64,000 nt of DNA from Desulfuromonadaceae bacterium (GCA_028683435.1 JAQUIG010000007.1:1-64000), one strand, 5' to 3'. Shown: positions 16,920-25,980, numbered from the stretch's first letter. Made by a program: numbers and translations. The notes: generated by a model from the sequence alone, not told the origin.

Positions 16920-18335
16920 CTAGAATCTATGCCGTGACCGGAACTGATCCCCGGTAAACCATCCTCTAATTAATTCAAAATTATTCAACAGAACCTTCAG
17001 AGCGCCTTTTTCTTTTTTTCTGACAAAATAGTTGTCCTTAAACAGTGACGGGCTGAAAAAAATCTTTATGTTTTCCCAGTTCATGATGCGATTGAGCTGC
17101 CGGACACTCAGGTGACGGGTTCTGACATTGCAGCTAAAACCGGTATACCTGCTCAGATCGTCCCGGTTGGTGACGAGTCCGGCTTCGAGCAGCTCTTCGC
17201 GAATCCGGGTCCCCGGATAGGGAGTAACGCACTGGACATAGGGAAGGTCGATCCGAAGCCTTTTAGCGGCACGGAAAACCTCCCTGATATCTTCGGAGGT
17301 ATCATCGGGGTTGCCGATGATAAAACCTCCCATGACGGCAATTTCATGCTTTCGCAGCAACCCGACCGCCTGCTCCGTTTTCTCCCGAATGTCCCCTTTT
17401 TGAAAATACTGGAGATTTTTCGTCTGCACGGCTTCTATCCCGAGGAAAACCATGCTGAAGTTGGCCCGTGCCAGCGCCGGAATCAACCCCGGATCGCTGA
17501 CGATGCCGGCGACCGACGCCTGGACCACGTATTCCATGCTGTTCAGGCCATTTTCGAAGATGGCTTCCGCGAGTTTCCTGAAACGGGTGGCGTCCAGGGT
17601 AATATTATCGTCCACCAGCAGCACCGCTTCCGTCCCACGATTTTGCAACACCTTCAGGTCGGATATAACCCGGTCGATGGTATAGCAGCGAAAGCTCGAC
17701 CCATACATTCCGGCAATGGAGCAAAAGGTACAGGGCATGGTGCAGCCGCGCGACGTTTCGACACAATCCATCTTCCTGTTGAAATAGGCAAAATCGTCCA
17801 AAACGCGGGCGTTTCTGTCCGGCAGCGGCAACCGCTGAACATCGAGAAGTCCGCCGGGCGGGTTGTGAATGAATATCCCTTCGCGGAGCCATGACAGACC
17901 CGGCACGGATGCAAATTCCCGCACACCCTCCACCGATTCCACCAGAGCCGGGAAAGCCTGTTCCCCTTCGCCCCGCACAAGAAAATCGAACGGCGCACCC
18001 CCACCTCCGGTAAGCTCTGCATACGCCAGGGTCGCATGGTAACCGCCTAAAACTATTTTTGCCCCCGGTGCACACTCCCGGCAAATGGCCATTACCTCCA
18101 GAGCGCTTTTGTACTGGAAACTCATGCTGCTGATGCCGACCATCCCGGGGCGGAATTCCGCCAAAAAGCCCTTCAGCCAGGAGCGGATGTTTCTATGAAC
18201 CAGCACCAGATCGACAATCCTGACCTCATGGTCAGTGAGATGAGCGGCAATCGAGCAGAGGCCGAGGTTCGGCACCTTTATTATCCGGTGGAAGTTATTA
18301 GCCGCATCAGGCATCGCCAGAAGCAGTATCTTCAT
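16920..18335 (-). CDS. Cobalamin-binding radical SAM enzyme (second)
   Basis: A 471-residue protein with an N-terminal B12-binding domain (about 1-145; MKILLLAMPD, GGYHATL, FLVRGEGE) and a radical SAM barrel with C198-TMP-C202-TF-C205. The sequence FLGIEAVQTKNLQYFQKG and the C-terminal helix-rich tail (about 400-471) fit the BchE-like branch. It is not a duplicate of the 14186 gene: order and motifs agree but the sequences differ widely. It is convergent with the type III polyketide synthase, separated by a palindromic repeat. An AAGGACGGG ribosome-binding stretch precedes the ATG. The substrate is unknown; ring closure, methylation or oxidative cyclisation are all possible. Confidence 0.86.
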   Translation of the reverse strand: MKILLLAMPDAANNFHRIIKVPNLGLCSIAAHLTDHEVRIVDLVLVHRNIRSWLKGFLAEFRPGMVGISSMSFQYKSALEVMAICRECAPGAKIVLGGYHATLAYAELTGGGGAPFDFLVRGEGEQAFPALVESVEGVREFASVPGLSWLREGIFIHNPPGGLLDVQRLPLPDRNARVLDDFAYFNRKMDCVETSRGCTMPCTFCSIAGMYGSSFRCYTIDRVISDLKVLQNRGTEAVLLVDDNITLDATRFRKLAEAIFENGLNSMEYVVQASVAGIVSDPGLIPALARANFSMVFLGIEAVQTKNLQYFQKGDIREKTEQAVGLLRKHEIAVMGGFIIGNPDDTSEDIREVFRAAKRLRIDLPYVQCVTPYPGTRIREELLEAGLVTNRDDLSRYTGFSCNVRTRHLSVRQLNRIMNWENIKIFFSPSLFKDNYFVRKKEKGALKVLLNNFELIRGWFTGDQFRSRHRF

Positions 18336-18392
18336 TGTCCCGTCCTTCTCAACCGTTGTTTTTGATACCTGGCGGGAGCTCAGCCGGCTTGT

Positions 18393-18680
18393 TCATTTAA
18401 TCTTCATGATCGCATTGCGCAGAATACCCCCGACCTCGCCCCAGACCCGTTCCGTTCCGGCTCTCATCTCTTCCCATTCATCGTCTCCTGCGGCCGATAT
18501 CCCTTGCAGCTTTACCGCGGCCTCATCCCGCTTGAGCTGCAAGGCTGAGATTGTGCTGGAATAGTCATACTTCGCCTCGGGTGTGGCGCTTTCCGCCTTG
18601 TCCTTGAGCAGGTCGATCTGCGTATCCCATTCGACCATCTGTGCAGAGAGTTTTTCGACGTACTCTGTTCGCTTGTCCAT
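18393..18680 (-). CDS. Small coiled-coil protein (sll1863-type stress protein)
   Basis: A 95-residue, highly charged, almost fully helical protein (MDKRTEYVEKLSAQ...). Heptad-like spacing of hydrophobic residues through residues 5-60 is followed by EEMRAGTERVWGEVG. This layout matches the small stress-response coiled-coil family named after sll1863, whose biochemical role is unknown. A strong GGAGG precedes the ATG. It ends 57 bases upstream of the start of the radical SAM gene on the same strand and may be read with it. Confidence 0.7.
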   Translation of the reverse strand: MDKRTEYVEKLSAQMVEWDTQIDLLKDKAESATPEAKYDYSSTISALQLKRDEAAVKLQGISAAGDDEWEEMRAGTERVWGEVGGILRNAIMKIK

Positions 18681-18831
18681 GCTGGCAACCTCCGTTTTGT
18701 ATCATTAGTGATCGGCCACGCCATCCGGAATCGAGAGGTCGGGCGATTAATGGAAATTTTATCACCTTTTCTACTGCTGACAATATAGCTCTCCGCGATT
18801 AGTTCGTTACATCCCGGTCGAAACGTCACGA

Positions 18832-18872
18832 GTGAAAAAAGAAAAGCCGCCCCGATTTGGAGCGGCACTTTT
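18832..18872 (-). terminator. Terminator after phoU
   Basis: Reading on the minus strand, a GC-rich stem (GCCGCTCC paired with GGGGCGGC, one mismatch, four-base loop) is followed by a T-rich run. It lies about 70 bases beyond the phoU stop and closes the pst-phoU unit. Confidence 0.7.
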
Positions 18873-18941
18873 GTCTGCCGATCAGAATGTGGTGGTTACC
18901 CTTCGCCACCTTGACGCCTCTGAACTGTTGCTGTCCCTCCT

Positions 18942-19613
18942 CTACGCAATCGTATGCCGGATATCCTTCCCCTTGACCATAAAGATCACCATCTCGGCAA
19001 TATTGGTGGCGTGATCGGCGATGCGCTCCAATGATTTTGAGATATAGTTGAGCTTCATGGCGCGGGAAATCGTCGTCGGGTCTTCGATCATGAAGGTCAG
19101 AAGTTCACGCTGGATCTGGGTGTTGAGATCATCGACGAAACTGTCATCCTTGCAGACCTTGACAGCCAGATCCGCATCACCACGCACAAAGGCGTCGAGC
19201 GCCTCCTTCACCATGGTCTCGGCCCAGTGGGCCATGCGGGGGATGTCGATGTAGGGCTTGAGCGGTGGTTCCTCATTCAAATCACGGGCACGTTTGGCGA
19301 TATTGGCGCACTGGTCCCCCATGCGTTCGAGGTCGGTGACGATCTTGAGTGCAATCGTGATGAAGCGGAGATCGCGGGCGGCCGGCTGGCGCAGCGCCAG
19401 CAATTCCAGACAGCGTTCGTCAATTGACATCTCGGCCGCATTGATTTCATGATCAAATGCGATAGTACGTACGGCCAACGGAGTGTCCCTGTCGACAAGC
19501 GACTTGACCGAGTTGGCAATCATCAACTCAACCTTGCCGCCCATGACCAGAATTGTTTGTTTCAATTCATTCAACTCGATATCGAATGCCGTGCTGATGT
19601 GTTCGTGCTCCAT
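18942..19613 (-). CDS. phoU: Phosphate signalling regulator PhoU
   Basis: A 223-residue all-helical protein made of two PhoU three-helix repeats. Metal-binding ED-rich helices appear as MGDQCANIAKRA and LERIADHATNIAEMV. PhoU links the phosphate transporter to the sensor kinase PhoR and damps the response when phosphate is plentiful. The longest reading frame starts 25 codons earlier, but the ATG at 19613 follows a clear AGGAG and matches the family start MEHEH. It is the last gene of the pst operon, after pstB. Confidence 0.95.
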   Translation of the reverse strand: MEHEHISTAFDIELNELKQTILVMGGKVELMIANSVKSLVDRDTPLAVRTIAFDHEINAAEMSIDERCLELLALRQPAARDLRFITIALKIVTDLERMGDQCANIAKRARDLNEEPPLKPYIDIPRMAHWAETMVKEALDAFVRGDADLAVKVCKDDSFVDDLNTQIQRELLTFMIEDPTTISRAMKLNYISKSLERIADHATNIAEMVIFMVKGKDIRHTIA

Positions 19614-19692
19614 TATTTCTCCTAGACCCGATGTGCGGGATACGGTCGTTAACCTGCTATATTCAAAAACGCAGAAAATTGATGCCAACCTG

Positions 19693-20475
19693 CTAACCGA
19701 ATCTTCCGGTGATGTAGTCTTCAGTCTGCTTCTTCTCCGGGTTGGTAAAAATCTTGCGGGTTCCCCCTGCTTCGATCAACTCGCCTAAGTAAAAGAACGC
19801 GGTTACATCCGACACACGGGCGGCCTGCTGCATGTTATGGGTGACGATAACGATAGTGTACTTGCTTTTAAGCTCTTCTATCAACTCCTCTATCTTGAGA
19901 GTCGAAATCGGATCGAGTGCCGAGCAGGGCTCATCCATCAGGATGATCTCGGGGTTAACCGCAATCGCACGGGCAATACAGATTCGCTGCGCCTGTCCCC
20001 CGGAAAGACCAAGGGCCGAATCATTCAAACGGTCCTTGACCTCGTTCCAGATGGCGGTGCTTTTCAAACTGCGCTCAACCGTCTCGTCCAGGGTGGCCTT
20101 GTCGTTGACGCCGGCGATGCGCAGGCCATAGACAATATTCTCGTAGATCGACTTTGGGAAGGGATTGGACTGTTGGAATACCATGCCGATTTTGCGCCGC
20201 AGCGTGATAACATCGGTGGAGGGGCCATTAATCTCATCGCCGTTAAAACGGATACTCCCCTCGATTCTGGCACTTTCAACCAGATCGTTCATACGGTTGA
20301 AACAGCGCAACAGCGTCGATTTGCCGCACCCCGAGGGTCCGATAAAGGCGGTCACCTGATGACGTGCCATGTCAAGATTAACATTCTTGAGAGCATGGGC
20401 CTCGCCATAGTGAAGGTCAAGGCCGGATACTGACAGGATTGGTGCATTTCCAGCTTGTTCGTTGGTTTGTGGCAT
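19693..20475 (-). CDS. pstB: Phosphate ABC transporter ATP-binding protein PstB
   Basis: A 260-residue ATPase that powers phosphate uptake through PstC-PstA. Walker A is GPSGCGKST, the signature is LSGGQAQR, Walker B is IILMDEP, and the switch His is in [13 protein letters not shown]. The phosphate-type sequence NRMNDLV and the LGELIEAG end are typical. It lies 20 bases after pstA and 79 bases before phoU. Confidence 0.96.
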   Translation of the reverse strand: MPQTNEQAGNAPILSVSGLDLHYGEAHALKNVNLDMARHQVTAFIGPSGCGKSTLLRCFNRMNDLVESARIEGSIRFNGDEINGPSTDVITLRRKIGMVFQQSNPFPKSIYENIVYGLRIAGVNDKATLDETVERSLKSTAIWNEVKDRLNDSALGLSGGQAQRICIARAIAVNPEIILMDEPCSALDPISTLKIEELIEELKSKYTIVIVTHNMQQAARVSDVTAFFYLGELIEAGGTRKIFTNPEKKQTEDYITGRFG

Positions 20476-20495
20476 GTTTATTCCTTATAAATTTG

Positions 20496-22091
20496 TTAAA
20501 ACGTCGAAGTCGTATATTTTTTTCGCATCCGGTTACGCAGGTAAATGGCTGTACTGCTGGCGACGACGACTATTGCAAGCAACAGCATCGTCGTAACATA
20601 GACCATCGGTTTGGCAGCTTCTACGTTGGGAGACTGAAAACCGACATCGTAGATATGGAAGCCCAGGTGCATGAATTTCCTCTCCATATGAAAGAACGGA
20701 AAATTAGTATCAAAGGGGAGCGTCGGTGCAAGCTTGACTACACCGACAATCATCAACGGTGCGACCTCACCGGCTGCACGCGCCATGGAGAGGATCAGCC
20801 CGGTCATGATGCCAGGTGTTGCCATAGGGAGCAGATTCTTGGTAAGGGTTTGAAACTTGGTGGCGCCAAGCGCCAACGACCCCTCGCGGATCCCCTTCGG
20901 GATCGAGGCGAGCGACTCCTCGGTGGCGACGATCACGACCGGCACGGTCAGGAGCGCCAGGGTCAGGCTTGACCAGAGGATGCCGCCGGTACCGAAGGTG
21001 GGGGTCGGCAGACGTTCAGGGAAAAAGAGGGAGTCAATACTGCCGCCAACTCCATAGACAAAGAAGCCGAGACCGAAGACACCATAGACAATGGAGGGGA
21101 CACCGGCCAGATTGTTGACGGCGATGCGCACCATGCGGGTCATCAAGCCTTCTCGTGCATATTCGCGCAGATAGATGGCGGCTATCACGCCGAAAGGGAG
21201 CGAAAAGACACTCATCAGCATTACCATCATGACCGTGCCGAAGATGGCCGGGAAGAGTCCCCCTTCGGTATTGGATTCACGTGGGTCATCCAGCAGCAGT
21301 TCGCGAAGACGTTCAAGGTAGGCCCCGCACTTGGCAAAGAGTGACATACTGTTTGGGCGTTGCAGGGTGATAATGTCAACCAGGGCGATATCTTTTCCGG
21401 CGCCGGTGACATCGGTGAACTGGGCGGTTACCGTTCCGATTCCGGCCTGGATCGTGGCGAACTGCTCATTCAGGGCGGTAAATTCGGCCAACGCTTTTTC
21501 ACGAACGGCGGTCACCTCTCCTATTTCAGCGGCGTTCTTTTCTTTGCCGCTATATTCAAGTTTCAGCAGCTTCAGCCTGAGACTCTCGGCAGTATAGTTC
21601 AGGTTCGACATCTGCTTTTTGATCTTGGCGGTGTCGTCCAGCTTAGCCGATACCAGCTTCAAACCCTGTTGCAATTTTTCATACGGCGTTGCAGCGGTCA
21701 AAGTTAAGCCATCCGCCGTGACACCCTGCAAAAAACCAAAATAGTTGCCATGCTCACGTCGTTCAAGCAGCACAGCATCAGCCGGCATAGTACGGGAAAC
21801 GATATCCTGCTCGTCAACCCAGCGGAAATCCTGACCAAAAACATCACGGTTGCCGACTTTCAGCTGCAGGCGACGGATGCCGCTGATCGGATTGTTTTCC
21901 TTCTGCATGACCTGACCGAGAGCAAAGGAGCCATCTTTCTGCTCCAACTTGACGAGCGCCCGCGGCCAGAAGTAACCGAGGCCGTTTGACATGATTACCC
22001 CGGCCAGTGCAAGGGTCATAACCAGCATGATCGCCAGAGACGCACCGGAGGCCAAAACATACGGTTCGCCACTTTTCCAGAATTTTTTCAT
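20496..22091 (-). CDS. pstA: Phosphate ABC transporter permease PstA, with large insert
   Basis: A 531-residue inner-membrane permease, far longer than the usual roughly 300. The first helix (about 12-37) is followed by about 230 residues of predicted periplasmic sequence with a coiled-coil stretch (SNLNYTAESLRLKLLKLE...EFTALNEQFATIQAG). The canonical transporter domain then begins near residue 285 with several helices and the EAA-type loop LALGATKFQTLTKNLLPMATPGI. The insert is also present in its partner PstC, so the pair may form an external sensing or docking module. Confidence 0.92.
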   Translation of the reverse strand: MKKFWKSGEPYVLASGASLAIMLVMTLALAGVIMSNGLGYFWPRALVKLEQKDGSFALGQVMQKENNPISGIRRLQLKVGNRDVFGQDFRWVDEQDIVSRTMPADAVLLERREHGNYFGFLQGVTADGLTLTAATPYEKLQQGLKLVSAKLDDTAKIKKQMSNLNYTAESLRLKLLKLEYSGKEKNAAEIGEVTAVREKALAEFTALNEQFATIQAGIGTVTAQFTDVTGAGKDIALVDIITLQRPNSMSLFAKCGAYLERLRELLLDDPRESNTEGGLFPAIFGTVMMVMLMSVFSLPFGVIAAIYLREYAREGLMTRMVRIAVNNLAGVPSIVYGVFGLGFFVYGVGGSIDSLFFPERLPTPTFGTGGILWSSLTLALLTVPVVIVATEESLASIPKGIREGSLALGATKFQTLTKNLLPMATPGIMTGLILSMARAAGEVAPLMIVGVVKLAPTLPFDTNFPFFHMERKFMHLGFHIYDVGFQSPNVEAAKPMVYVTTMLLLAIVVVASSTAIYLRNRMRKKYTTSTF

Positions 22092-22111
22092 GTATAAACC
22101 TCTTACTTATT

Positions 22112-22193
22112 AAGTCCCCCTTTACGAAAGGGGGATTTGTCTCTGATACCGGAGGCAAATCCCCCCTCCCCCCTTTTATAAAGGGGGGGGATA
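22112..22193. repeat. GC-rich intergenic palindromic repeat, copy B
   Basis: Two hairpins in tandem between pstC and pstA: GTCCCCCTTTACGAAAGGGGGA and then a longer C-run/G-run stem. It is a relative of the repeats at 16836 and 56781, though not identical. Lying inside an operon, it may trim or stabilise the mRNA. Confidence 0.65.
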
Positions 22194-22198
22194 ACTAT

Positions 22199-24427
22199 TT
22201 AATATCGTCCGTATTTTTTCCTGAACCGCTGCCGCAACGCCTCGGCCACGGTGTTGATGATAAAGGTGAAGATGAACAGCAGCACCGCCGAGAGGAACAG
22301 CACCCGGTAAAGTGAGCTGTTAAAAGGCGCTTCAGGTATTTCAACCGCAATGTTGGCTGACAGGGAGCGCAGGCCGTTAAACAGACTCCAGCTCATGATC
22401 GGTGTATTGCCGGTTGCCATCAGCACGATCATGGTTTCGCCGATAGCACGTCCGAAACCGATCATAACCGCCGAGAACACACCCGGCAACGCTGATGGGA
22501 GAACCACCCGTGAGGCTGTCTGCCAACGGCTGGCGCCAAGGGCAAGCGATGCTGCGGAAAGGTTCCTCGGCACATTGGAAATAGCATCTTCTGCAATGGT
22601 AAAGATGATCGGCATCACGGCAAAACCGAGTGCGATGGCAATGATGATGCTGTTGCGCTGATCGTAGCGTATCCCGAGTGTACTGAAAAGCCACTGTTTA
22701 AAGTCGCCGGCGAACAGATTCACCTCAGCCCCCCCCCCCAGGAGGAAAGCCAAGTAGATGCCCAGAATGACGACCGGAATCAGGAAGATGAACTCGTGCC
22801 CCCTGGTTATTCTCTGGAGAACGGACGCTGTCTTGATCCGTTTCCAGAAAAAGATCGTAACCAGCAGCATTATCGGTACAATAATAATGCTGAAAAATAC
22901 GGTCAGAATACTTTTGTCGATCAACGGAGCCAGCCAGAGTCCGGCCAGAAAACCGATCACCACCGAGGGAATGGCGGCCATAATTTCAACTACCGGCTTG
23001 ACGCGTCCCTTCAGCTTTGGAGACATGAACTGGCTGGTATAGAGTGCTGCCAACAGCGCCAGCGGCACGGCAAACATCATGGCAAACAGCGTTGCCTTGA
23101 TGGTGCCGAACACCAGCGGCACAAGACTCATTTTGGGTTCATATTCATCACTGGCCGACGACGACTGCCAGGAATATTCAGGCTTGTCGTACCCTTCGTA
23201 CCAGACTTTGCCGAACAGTGTGCCAAATGATATATCGGGATGGGGTATATTCATCTTCCAGACCGATACCAAACCGTTGCTGTCCAGGGCCGACAAGGTG
23301 TTCCCTTTGGGCGATAGCGAAGTAAGTGAGACAGGAGCCGAGGGCTTGATGGTTAGCAGGTTGCGTTCCGAGGTCATATGATCGGCATGAATTTCAGAGG
23401 CAGCCAGCGAAAGGATGGTTTTGTCGCGCGGCGAGGGGATGATCGCCGCCACCGCGCCAGCATTGGGGCGCAGGGTATGAATGCGTGTAAGTCTTTTGTC
23501 CTCACTGCTCCCCGGCGCTTTGACCGGGAACCAGGTTGAGAGTCCACCACCGGCGTCGCCAACAGCAATTGAGACATCGCCCAGGACAAGGGAAATGGCG
23601 GTAATAGCCGTGCGGTCTCCGGACGCCTGAACAGTGTCAAGCAGACGTATCTGACCCGGCTCCGAAACATCCCAGCGCAACAGCATGCCGTTATTCGTGC
23701 CGGCATAGAGAAAGTGCCCTTTGGAATCAGTAGTAATGCAGGAGATGCGGCCAGGAAGAAGATCTGTGAATTCGGCGGTTGCTGTCGTGCGTTTTTCATC
23801 GCCGGACAGGTCCGTTTCCACCGATTGCCGGGTAACCCGCAGATGGTCGCCTGTCAAACGGTCAATCCGCACTGCCCCCTTCTCATCCATACTGCGGGCA
23901 AATGACTGCACAACTCCCGCAGTCGCGGCAAAAGCCAGTTCATCTCTGTCGGTTACATCCTGGGAGAGAGAAACCTTTCCTTCGGCATCTTTGGCAGAGG
24001 CGAGGGAGACGGTGACCGAGGTAATGGCACCGTTATCCCAGAGCAGACAATATGATGATCTCCCGATGTATTCGGCGGAAATAACGCGAACGGCACCCGC
24101 AGGAACGGTGGGCACCTTGATGCTGGTGGAGAGGGAACCATCCGGGACCTTCAGAAAGTGGAAGGTTCCACTTTCGTCCAATATGAAAATTCCATCCTGG
24201 TTCTCCTCAGACCCAACCGCAAGAATTTTACCGGCTGGGAATGCGGCAGGAAGTTTCACCGTCGCGATAAGCTTGGCGGAAGAAGGGTAGAAGAGCGGCA
24301 GCGCTACCCTGGAGATCATTATCAGGATTCCGATAACCGACACGATGACGAGAAGACCGCCGATGCGGATCAGCACTTCGGCGATACGGTCGTTGCGCCG
24401 GGATTTATCAGTAAAATTTTTCGCCAT
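22199..24427 (-). CDS. pstC: Phosphate ABC transporter permease PstC, with beta-propeller-like insert
   Basis: A 742-residue permease (usual length near 300). After a first helix (about 21-46) comes a roughly 370-residue periplasmic section with repeating units such as GHFLYAGTNNGMLLRWDVS and GNTLSALDSNGLVSVWKM, which look like WD40/propeller blades. The canonical permease domain starts near residue 440 and has the EAA loop LALGASRWQTASRVVLPSALPGV. A run of eleven C on the + strand (22729-22739), eleven G in the sense strand, encodes the Gly-Gly-Gly in LLGGGAEV and is a slippage-prone site. Neighbours are pstS upstream and pstA downstream. Confidence 0.92.
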   Translation of the reverse strand: MAKNFTDKSRRNDRIAEVLIRIGGLLVIVSVIGILIMISRVALPLFYPSSAKLIATVKLPAAFPAGKILAVGSEENQDGIFILDESGTFHFLKVPDGSLSTSIKVPTVPAGAVRVISAEYIGRSSYCLLWDNGAITSVTVSLASAKDAEGKVSLSQDVTDRDELAFAATAGVVQSFARSMDEKGAVRIDRLTGDHLRVTRQSVETDLSGDEKRTTATAEFTDLLPGRISCITTDSKGHFLYAGTNNGMLLRWDVSEPGQIRLLDTVQASGDRTAITAISLVLGDVSIAVGDAGGGLSTWFPVKAPGSSEDKRLTRIHTLRPNAGAVAAIIPSPRDKTILSLAASEIHADHMTSERNLLTIKPSAPVSLTSLSPKGNTLSALDSNGLVSVWKMNIPHPDISFGTLFGKVWYEGYDKPEYSWQSSSASDEYEPKMSLVPLVFGTIKATLFAMMFAVPLALLAALYTSQFMSPKLKGRVKPVVEIMAAIPSVVIGFLAGLWLAPLIDKSILTVFFSIIIVPIMLLVTIFFWKRIKTASVLQRITRGHEFIFLIPVVILGIYLAFLLGGGAEVNLFAGDFKQWLFSTLGIRYDQRNSIIIAIALGFAVMPIIFTIAEDAISNVPRNLSAASLALGASRWQTASRVVLPSALPGVFSAVMIGFGRAIGETMIVLMATGNTPIMSWSLFNGLRSLSANIAVEIPEAPFNSSLYRVLFLSAVLLFIFTFIINTVAEALRQRFRKKYGRY

Positions 24428-24451
24428 GGATAGTCACAACCTGGATAGAAT

Positions 24452-24482
24452 GGGCGAAGCAAACGTACCATTTGCTTCGCCC
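24452..24482. other. Stem-loop in the pstS-pstC gap (12-bp perfect stem)
   Basis: GGGCGAAGCAAA (24452-24463) pairs perfectly with TTTGCTTCGCCC (24471-24482) across a 7-base loop. It lies just upstream of the pstC start. Stem-loops after a binding-protein gene often protect that transcript so it is more abundant than the permease message. Confidence 0.65.
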
Positions 24483-24504
24483 GCTTTTGGTGTAGTTGGC
24501 AACA

Positions 24505-24533
24505 GGGGGGAAGCGCTAAAGTGCTCCCCCCCC
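24505..24533. other. Second stem-loop in the pstS-pstC gap
   Basis: A G-run followed by AAGCGC pairs, with one bulge, with GTGCT followed by a C-run. It lies 17 bases beyond the pstS stop. No T run follows, so partial termination or mRNA stabilisation is more likely than full termination. Confidence 0.55.
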
Positions 24534-24549
24534 CGGTCTTAAAAACGTC

Positions 24550-25515
24550 TTATTTGAGACCCTTCAGCTGTTCTGCAACCATCTTGGCTGTCAGCGGATC
24601 GTAACCGTCCTTCACAACGATCTGCTGACCTTCCTTGGAGAGTGCGAATTTGAGGAATTCTTCCACGACTTTCGGCAGAGGCTCGCCCGGCTTTTTAGCA
24701 ACATAGATGTAGAGCATTCTGGCGAGCGGGTACTTTCCGGTAAGAACATTCTGGTAGTTGGCTGCCTCGACTGGGCCACCTTTCTTATCGGAGAGCGGAA
24801 GGGCGCGAACGCCTGAAGTTGCATAACCGATACCGGAATAGCCTATACCGGCGATATCATGCGCAACACCTTCAACAACTGAAGCGGAACCTGGCTGTTC
24901 CTTGACACTGTTTTTGTAGTCACCGTTCTTAAGAGTGTGTTCCTTGAAATAACCGTATGTGCCGGAAGCGGAATTACGACCGTAGACACTGATCGGCATG
25001 GCAGCCAATTTGCCGGTTACACCCAACTGTCCCCAGGTGCTGATATCGGCAAGACCACGCTTGTGAGTTTTTGAAAAAATGGCGTCCGCTTCGTCAAGCG
25101 ACAGGCTCTTGATCGGGTTGTCCTTGTTGACGTAAATTGCCAGCGAATCAAGAGCTACGCCAATCTTGGTCGGCTTGTAGCCGTATTTTTTTTCAAACTG
25201 CTCAATTTCGGTAGGCTTCATCATGCGTGACATCGGGCCGAGCTGGGAGGTCCCGGCAATCAAAGCCGGAGGAGCTGTACTGGAACCTTTGCCTTCGATC
25301 TGGATGTTGACGTTGGGGTACTTTTTCTTGAAGCCCTCGGCCCAGTAGGTCATCAGGTTGTTGAGGGTGTCGGAGCCGATGCTCCCGAGGTTACCGGCGA
25401 CACCGGACACAGCTTTGTAATTGGAAATCTTGGCATCGACTTTGGTAGGTGCTGCCTGGGCTGTTGCGACGGTAACCGTCAGCAGAGCTGCGGTCAGGAT
25501 TGACTTCTTGAACAT
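24550..25515 (-). CDS. pstS: Periplasmic phosphate-binding protein PstS
   Basis: A 321-residue exported protein (signal peptide about 1-21, MFKKSILTAALL...AQA) of the phosphate-binding family. Ligand-loop segments are visible: GSIGSDTLNN, IEGKGSSTAPPALIAGTSQLGPMSR, and GRNSASGTYGYF. It captures phosphate for PstC-PstA. AAGGAGG precedes the ATG at 25515; the longest open frame runs 58 codons further but crosses the promoter. A Pho-box-like repeat and a -10 element lie directly upstream, so strong induction under phosphate limitation is expected. Confidence 0.96.
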   Translation of the reverse strand: MFKKSILTAALLTVTVATAQAAPTKVDAKISNYKAVSGVAGNLGSIGSDTLNNLMTYWAEGFKKKYPNVNIQIEGKGSSTAPPALIAGTSQLGPMSRMMKPTEIEQFEKKYGYKPTKIGVALDSLAIYVNKDNPIKSLSLDEADAIFSKTHKRGLADISTWGQLGVTGKLAAMPISVYGRNSASGTYGYFKEHTLKNGDYKNSVKEQPGSASVVEGVAHDIAGIGYSGIGYATSGVRALPLSDKKGGPVEAANYQNVLTGKYPLARMLYIYVAKKPGEPLPKVVEEFLKFALSKEGQQIVVKDGYDPLTAKMVAEQLKGLK

Positions 25516-25554
25516 TGTAATTTCCTCCTTTGGGTATGTATCTGATCTGTAGCG

Positions 25555-25588
25555 ACTATAGCAGATCATTGTTACAGCGATGTTACAG
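25555..25588 (-). promoter_or_regulatory. Pho-box promoter of pstS
   Basis: On the minus strand, CTGTAAC-ATCG-CTGTAAC (25588 down to 25571) gives two 7-base repeats at an 11-base period, the geometry of a PhoB site. A TATAGT -10 element (25560-25555) starts 10 bases after the last repeat, as in PhoB-activated promoters that lack a -35. Confidence 0.75.
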
Positions 25589-25818
25589 GGAGGAAAAAGG
25601 TTGGTTAAATGTGGGGGGTGAGATTGCTCCGGTTTGGCTCTTTGCCAGAATGCTTGAACACACGCAACGGGAATTACAAACAGGTCCATACATCTATGAG
25701 ATTCTCCTCACCGCACGTTTACCTCTTTGTGCTTCTATCGGCAATGTGCTATCAATGCCCAAGATATTCTACCAACAAACGACTGGACGGCAATCCTACA
25801 GCAGCATCAGTGGGCCTT

Positions 25819-25980
25819 ATGAATAAATTTGGCATGATCCTTCTTCTTCTCTTTGTCCTCGGACTGGTTGTCTTTGCGACCTGGCAACTCTATGCGGGTA
25901 ATCTGGCCGCTTCCTTTGCGACTTTCCCTTTTCTGCTGATCACCTACCTGTTCATGATGAAATTCCGCCGGAGACCTTAA
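25819..25980 (+). CDS. Small two-helix membrane protein
   Basis: A 53-residue protein with two hydrophobic segments (about 5-23 and 30-46) and a basic end (KFRRRP). It lies between phoR and pstS on the opposite strand. The upstream open frame continues to 25609, but that part has no membrane-protein character and no ribosome-binding site. A possible promoter (TTGTGC, 17-base spacer, TATCAA near 25727-25755) precedes it. Function unknown; moderate evidence from composition only. Confidence 0.5.
   Translation: MNKFGMILLLLFVLGLVVFATWQLYAGNLAASFATFPFLLITYLFMMKFRRRP

Noticed and set aside
25609..25818. N-terminal extension of the small membrane protein frame back to 25609
   Set aside because: It has no membrane or domain character, overlaps the region just beyond the pstS promoter and lacks a ribosome-binding site. 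The start at 25819 is more believable.
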